From positions 26,707,072 through 26,771,071 of the forward strand of contig NC_079202.1 in assembly GCF_026745355.1 (NCBI RefSeq): a DNA stretch of 64,000 nt. Reading direction: 5' to 3'. The notes beneath the pieces are model-generated. The model was not told the origin of the DNA, did no database searches, and saw only the letters and a list, made by a program, of their open reading frames with translations. The position numbers were made by a program, and so were the translations under genes. This document shows positions 58,306 to 64,000 of the stretch, piece by piece; position 1 is the stretch's first letter; each line of letters starts with the position of its first letter. This DNA comes from Beta vulgaris subsp. vulgaris. Lineage: Eukaryota; Streptophyta; Magnoliopsida; Caryophyllales; Amaranthaceae.

Positions 58306-60627
58306 CTAATAATTAAGATCAAATAAATACAATTATATATATATATACCATTGCATGAAATTTTTGGTCACATTCTTTTCTATATGTTGTTTAAGAACTA
58401 CTAGGACGACCACAAGTCTAATTTAATTGTTCCAGTCAAGTTTCTGCAAGTAAAGGCCATTTCAAAACTGTTTTATGTCAAATTCATCCATTTCGTACCA
58501 TATCATATAATTTTAGGTTACATTCTAATCTAATATGTTTTGTAAGGACTACTAGGACGATAACAATTATAATTTGATCGTTGTAGTCAAGTTTATGCAA
58601 GTAAAGGTCGTTTTAGACCATTTTAAGCCGTTTTGGGTCAAATTCATCCATTTCATACCATAGCAAGTAATTTTAGGTTACATTCTCGTCTAGTATGTTG
58701 TTTAAGGAGCATTAGGACGATTACAACTCTAATTTGATCATTCTAGTCTGTTTGTGCAAGTAAAGGCCGTTTCAATGCCGTTTTAGGCCGTTTTGGGTCA
58801 AATTCATCCATTTCATACCATAGGAAGTAATTTTAGGTTACATTTTGGTCTAATATGTTGTTTAAGGAGCATTATGATGATTACAATTCTAATTTGATCG
58901 TTCTAGTCAAGTTTGTGCAAGTAAAGGCTGTTTCAAAGCTGTTTTAGGCCGCTTTGGGTCAAATTCATCCATTTCATACCATAGCAAGTAATTTTAGGTT
59001 ACATTTTATCTAATATGTTGTTTGAGGAGTACTAGGATGATTACAACTCTAATTTGATCGTTCTAGTCAAGTTTGTGCAAGTCAAGGCTGTTTCAAGGCC
59101 GTTTTAGACCGTTTTGGGTCAAATTCATCCATTTCATACCATAGTTAGTAATTTCAGGTTACATTTTATCTAATATGTTGTTTAAGGAGTATTAGGACGA
59201 TTACAACTCTAATTTGATCGTTCTACTCAAGTTTGTGCAAGTGAAGGTCGTTTCAAGGCCGTTTTAGGTCAAATTCATCCATTTCATACCATAGCAAGTA
59301 ATTTTAGGTTACATTTTATCTAATATGTTGTTTAAGGAGTATTAGGACGATTACAACTCTAATTTGATCGTTCTACTCAAGTTTGTGCAAGTGAAGGCCG
59401 TTTCAAGGCTGTTTTAGGCCGTTTTAGGCCAAATTCATCCATTTCATACCATAGCAAGTAATTTTAGGTTACTTTCTGGTCTAATATGTTGTTTAAGGAG
59501 CATTAGGACGATTACCATTCTAATTTGATCTTTCGAGTCAAGTTTGTGCAAGTAAAGACCGTTTCAAGGCCGTTCTAGGCTATTTTGGGTCAAATTCATC
59601 CATTTAATACTATATCATGTAATTTTAGGTTGCATTCTGGTCTCATATGTTGTCAAAGGACTATTAGGACGATTACTAGTCTAATTTGATCATCCTAGTC
59701 AAGTTTCTGCAACTAAAGGCCGTTTCTAGGTTGTTTTAGGCTGTTTTGGGTTGAATTCATCCATTTAGTACTATAGCAAGTAATTTTAGGTTACATTTTA
59801 TCTAATATGTTGTTTAAGGAGTAGTAGGACGATTACAACTCTAATTTGATTGTTCTAGTCAAGTTTGTGCAAGTAAAGGTCGTTTCAAGGCTGTTTTAGG
59901 CCGTTTTGGGTCAAATTGATCCATTTCATGCCATAGCAAGTAAGTTTAGGTTACATTCTGGTCTAAATGTTATTTAAGGAGCATTAAGACGATTACAATT
60001 CTAATTTGACCGTTCTAGTCTAGTTTGTTCAAGTAAAGGCCGTTTCAAGGCCGTTCTAGGCTGTTTTGGGTCAAATTCATCCATTTCATACCATAGCATG
60101 TAATTTTAGGTTACATTCTGGTCTAATATGTTGTTTAAGGAGTATTAGGACGATTACAATTCGAATTTGATCGTTCTAGTCAAGTTTGTGCAAGTAAAAG
60201 TCATTTCAAAGCCGTTTTGGGTCAAATTCATCCATTTCATAACATATCATGTAATTTTAGGTTGCATTCTGGTCTCATATGTTGTTTAAGGACTATTAGG
60301 ACGATTACTAGTCTAATTTAATCATCCTAGTCAAGTTTGTGCAACTAAAGACCGTTTCTAGGCCATTTTGGGTCAAATTCATCCATAGCTTTCCATAGCA
60401 TATAATTTTAGGTTATATTATAATCTAATATGTAGTTTACGAAGTACTAGGACAATTACAATTCTAATTTGATCATTCTAGTCAAGTTTGTGCAAGTAAA
60501 GGTCGTTTTAGGCAAATTCATCTATTTCATACCATAGCATGTAATACACTCTAGTCTAATAAGTTGTTTAAGGACTAATTAGGATGAAACTAAGTCATAG
60601 TTTATATGGGGACGAAATGTTACGAAC
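58306..60627 (-). other. last intron of the CACTA B Ulp1-like gene (2.3 kb)
   Basis: The donor is AAG|GTTCGT (60627) and the acceptor ATTAG|GTTTAC (58306). It is filled by the 160-bp tandem array. Confidence 0.7.
58350..60610. repeat. about 160-bp tandem repeat, around 15 copies
   Basis: Each unit contains TAATTTTAGGTTACATTCTG, TAATATGTTGTTTAAGGAG, TAGGACGATTACAA, TAATTTGATCGTTCTAGTCA, GTTTGTGCAAGTAAAGGCCG and GTCAAATTCATCCATTTCAT. The TAGGACGATTAC landmark falls near 58554, 58713, 58877, 59036, 59196, 59342, 59507, 59668, 59828, 59988, 60149 and 60299, and degenerate copies lie at both ends. Periods are 146-165 bp. Central units look more alike than edge units. Confidence 0.92.
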
Positions 60628-63028
60628 CTTCTCAAGATCATCGACTTCCGTGCAACAAGTAAGTATATCGAACATAAACCTCATCACGTAATAGCCGCAA
60701 GCAACTCCATCTTGTTGTTGTCCGCACTAAATTCAAAATTATTTTCAAAAAAATAATTCTCAGCATGACGATCAATAAAATTAGGGAAACTAATAACTTA
60801 AAGATAGGACAATCAAAATCCTTTACCTTCATTGATTTCCATTGAGGAAGTGTGGCTCTTCTTGGACCACATCCACGTAATCTTTTCATCACACTACAAT
60901 ACCACATTTTATAATAGTTACAACGTTATGATGTTAATAAAGAACAAAAAGGAAATGAAAATAAAACAATACCTATTCAATATGCTTTTGATTAGTAAGC
61001 CTCCGGGTGGTTCTCGACACATAGAATCAAAATGGTATATTGCGTGAGTTGAAGGAGATATTACCAAGAGCATCCAATGGAGACTACAACAAAAAATTAA
61101 GTTCGCATATGTATACCAACAATAGTTATCCAAAATAGTATTATGAAAAGACATTATCAACTAGGTACCAAAACATACTCCTCAAGGTATGGGGAAATAA
61201 TATAGTTATCTTTAGATCGAACACGTGCGGTAATACTCCTTTCAATGTACTCACTCGCTTCAGCATGGTTCTTCAAGCAATTGTCACCACGAATCTCTTG
61301 TGGACATAACCACCAAACTTTTGAAACAGAATTACATCCAAGTAAATCTTCGTAAAGTGCACTAAAAGAAGATTTAGTTAATTTAGATAGAAAATCGTCA
61401 ACAACCAACAAAATATAAGAGTAGTTATTTTTATTAAATCACCTCATGAAGATTTGTAATATAGATACATTTAACATCGCACCGGAGAGGAACTCACAAA
61501 TATCCACTTTTATATACCCAAATAGCTGAATCGTCATCTAAGTAGTGGAATTGAGATTTCTCCAAATCAACCTTTATTGGGGAGGAATCAGGCAAGTTGG
61601 TAACACGAGCATGTAGCCAAGAACATGACTTGCTAAGAGACTGGAGCACTTTTTCACACACAAGTGCAGTTCCTTTTGGATTCACATCAGGAGATGATCC
61701 CTTAGATGAAATCTTTCCTACAACTACACTCTTAGGTTGTGAATCCGCCTTGTTATTGTTAGCTTTTGAGTCCACCTCATTCTCTTTTGATCGGTTGTCT
61801 TGCGAACTCTCTTTGTCCGCATCCAAATTCTTCACTTTTTTGGCTGATTCTTGAAATAATCATTAGAATGATATAACACATATATTACCTTATCTGAAAA
61901 TCGCGCCCAAGCACATGGCCATATCACAAAACTACCTTGCGTGTCGTTCAGAACAGTGAGGCTCCACTCTGGCCTAGGGACCGGCAATGAGAAATCTTCA
62001 GATCCACATATAATGGTGTCTACAGACACACTAAAATAAAAACCTGCTACCGGCAACAAATGTGATGTCTGGCCCTCTCTCGGTGGTTGTGCTCGACCAT
62101 AAGCGACCACAACCAACTCACCATCTGCTGATTCGAGAAGTAAAAGATTGCAAGGGTCTCCTCCTATTTAAAACATAATTGGCTAAGTCAACCATTAACA
62201 ATATATATCATATAGTTTGGTTGAAAAGAAACTGAAAAAGTAATTCTTCATTTACCTCTATATCAGGCACTGGGGGGTCAAGTAGTAGAGGTTTAGGTAT
62301 CGAACCAAGTACCTCTCTAGGTGTCTCGGGATCTTGCTGGCTTAATTTGTCCCCAGGAGTGACATTGAGCTTGAGCTCGTCAAGACTAGGTAATCCCATG
62401 TGCTCCAAGATGGCGTTGAATTGATTCTTCATCCTTTTCTCAAGCTCCTCTATTGCAGTTTTCATTTTGCTCTCCATATCTTGTGATGCATTAGACACTG
62501 AGCTTGATCTTGTTGCGAGTACTCTGCACCATAAACTTTTCTCAAGCCTAGTTGTACCCCTCGTTTGCCTTTCACACGTCCATCATGGTCCTTACCTAGT
62601 ATCATATATAAGGCATCCTTGTTCGCTTGCGGAACAAACTCGCCTGTAACCTCTTTGTGCCTCCACCCAAGCTAGTGAAAGAAAGAACAGATAAGAAGAC
62701 GGTTAGTTGGAAACTGAAAAAGCTAAATTTAAGTGAAATGACCATAAATACTAACCACTGCTTCGGCTATCTTCTTTGTTCCCGGATCAGAAATGGTTCG
62801 TCTCCCACTTACATCTCGTCTATGAAGTGAACAATACCAATCAGCAACTCGATCAATGTTCTTTGTCATAAGTGTAGAGCCAGAAGTTATCCCTGATGAC
62901 GAGGTCATGCTTGGGTAAAAATCTTTTTCCTGCATCTACTCCTTTCTTTTCTCTTCATAAGTTTTAGGACCCATATGATGATAAAACTTCTTCTGCCTTG
63001 AACTTTTGTAAGCTTTAGCACGCCTTTC

Positions 63029-64000
63029 CTGTAAATTTAAAATAAAATAAAATAAAAGTTAAGTTTAAGTCAATAAATGCATATAATACAAATAAAGAAG
63101 TAACTTTATTAAAAGTATTGTAACAATGTTGCGGCCTTCAGTTACAGCTTTGAAACCAGGACAAACTATCATATTCTTTAGTTCTGTAACTAATTTTTCC
63201 AGAACTTACACATGTAAAAACTCATGTTATGTCCATACTCTTAGTACTTAATGTCAGATTATCCTTTTAAGTACCTTGATGAAGTTTCCTTATGCTTTCT
63301 TCATGGTTGTTATCTCCTGAAGTATCTGCTTTACCGTTCAAGCAATTAAGTCTTACAGCAGCTAATACTTTCAGTTAATCAAGTGAGAAAGCCATTACCT
63401 CTTGATTCATTGTAAGTTTTTTGTCCTAACTAATCTCAGCTTCCAAGCCCAATTCATAGCAGACCTCTGCGCTGGTGGTTTTCACAACTAGATTGATGCC
63501 TATGACTATATTTTCTGGGAAGAATTCTTTGATAATCAATGAAGAGAGAGAAATGTCTGTCCTGATACTCACCAGAAACCAACTAGCAAAATCCTCAATA
63601 ATAAGACATTTATATACATGATTTCCAAATAAACTACCCACCTTGCAGTGTCCTGCCTTCCCATCGAAGCATTGGTGTGGTAGTTAGGCATCCCAAACGA
63701 AAGAGTACTTAATAGACTTGATCTCTCCATACTCATTTTAAAGGGGACATAGGGCCTAAGTTTTTTTTTGGAAATTCAAAGTTGTTATTGATAGCTATAA
63801 AAAACATGATTACAAGAGTCTCACAACACCACCAAGACATGCTAGCCCAGAAGCCAAACCAACAAGGAAGAACAGCAGGGCAGCAGGCCTACACAGAAGG
63901 CACCTAACTCAAGTAATAAGTAAAGGCCTCATAGCCTCAGGACTCCTACAAGCAGTTCGAAACAGAATTTGCTTACTACTAGCTAATACATCCATAGTAG
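63029..64000. other. no gene recognised; possible further insertion
   Basis: 63040-63120 is an A-rich intron-like stretch. A minus-strand frame at 63426-63641 (71 residues) has no recognisable domain. 63751-64000 has a T-run followed by CAACACCACCAAGACATGCT, which looks like a separate repeat, but I cannot classify it. Confidence 0.4.

Larger units (their letters stand above)
58210..63028 (-). pseudogene. CACTA-borne transposase-accessory gene with Ulp1-like protease end
   Basis: Pieces on the minus strand run as follows. 63028-62730 is a basic start (ERRAKAYKSSRQKKFYHHMG...) resembling plant Transposase_24-type proteins, with a TAG after EEKRKE. 62660-62210 has EFVPQANKDALYMILGKDHD then a coiled coil (MESKMKTAIEELEKRMKNQF), apparently in a shifted frame. 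62116-61832 is a DUF8039-like beta domain. 61835-61160 is a linker. 61083-60973 carries LHWMLLVISPSTHAIYHFDS with the protease His and Asp. 60893-60827 and 60726-60628 follow, the latter with DGVACGYYVMRFM, the catalytic Cys. 58305-58210 is the tail (VYNTPREESFTVEE...). The last exons join in phase at GT-AG sites. Ulp1 enzymes cleave SUMO conjugates. The protein's job in CACTA transposition is not known. The amber codon and frame problems suggest a non-functional copy, though the protease exons look intact. Confidence 0.72.
57675..64000 (-). mobile_element. CACTA transposon B (same family as A), partial, minus strand
   Basis: The left end is CACTAGTGGAAAACACACCA, followed by a subterminal array of CAAGTGCTCCGGTT motifs (57690-57910). 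The sequence is the reverse complement of the 3' end of element A (53400-53780). It carries a Ulp1-like gene read from right to left (63028-58210). The other terminus was not found, so the element probably extends past the window or is interrupted near 63100. Confidence 0.8.

Noticed and set aside
58350..60610. Regular repeat array that might suggest a CRISPR-like structure
   Set aside because: The units are about 160 bp, contiguous and without unique spacers. They lie in a plant transposon intron, so this is a minisatellite.

Overview
The window is nuclear DNA of a flowering plant, almost certainly a eudicot. It holds a multi-exon plant gene with GT-AG introns, plant-type Ty3/gypsy elements, En/Spm (CACTA) transposons, Stowaway and Harbinger MITEs, and AT-rich intergenic DNA. 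I cannot fix the species. Caryophyllales is a guess from general resemblance only.

Only one ordinary host gene is clear. It is on the + strand (coding span 22304-41649) and matches LPEAT1, the 1-acyl-lysophosphatidylethanolamine acyltransferase. Nine exons join in frame to 404 residues with the acyltransferase blocks in order (H-x4-D, GCVYVQR, FPEGT, VLPVIL). Introns 3 (4.1 kb), 5 (9.7 kb) and 7 (3.0 kb) are swollen, and introns 3 and 5 are full of retroelement debris.

Layout. 1-2200: minus-strand gag-like retroelement remnant, rich in TCGA. 3218-7553: decayed Ulp1-like protease gene of the kind carried by plant transposons. 7858-13059: a dated, bounded non-autonomous gag-only LTR element with a 5-bp target duplication. 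13300-18131: minus-strand Ty3/gypsy gag-protease remnant with its LTR, split by a solo LTR (14751-16352). 18998-19253: Stowaway MITE. 20560-21970: local tandem array next to the gene promoter. 22304-41649: LPEAT1, containing a chromovirus fragment in intron 3 and, in intron 5, a second chromovirus with a nested Harbinger-like MITE, an hAT-like element, a third chromovirus remnant and a solo LTR. 41650-44281: no recognised gene. 44282-53924: a probable LTR split by an 8-kb CACTA element (A), which is itself split by a 1.6-kb CACTA element of another family (C). 54341-57569: LTR material with an hAT MITE. 57675-64000: a second CACTA element (B) of the A family on the minus strand, running off the window.

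The most unusual observations are: (i) about 340 bp of LPEAT1 intron 1 recurs inside CACTA element A; (ii) the last intron of the Ulp1-like gene in CACTA element B has become a roughly 15-copy array of about 160 bp, while element A has fewer than two copies; (iii) a triple nest with target duplications at the two inner levels; (iv) an LTR element whose 5' LTR lost 1.1 kb by a join at a TGG shared with its primer-binding site. I found no evidence of a wholly new biological system. The best candidate for something undescribed is the A/B CACTA family with its expanding intronic satellite and gene-fragment content.

All coordinates, joins and repeats were read by eye. No alignment or database search was run.
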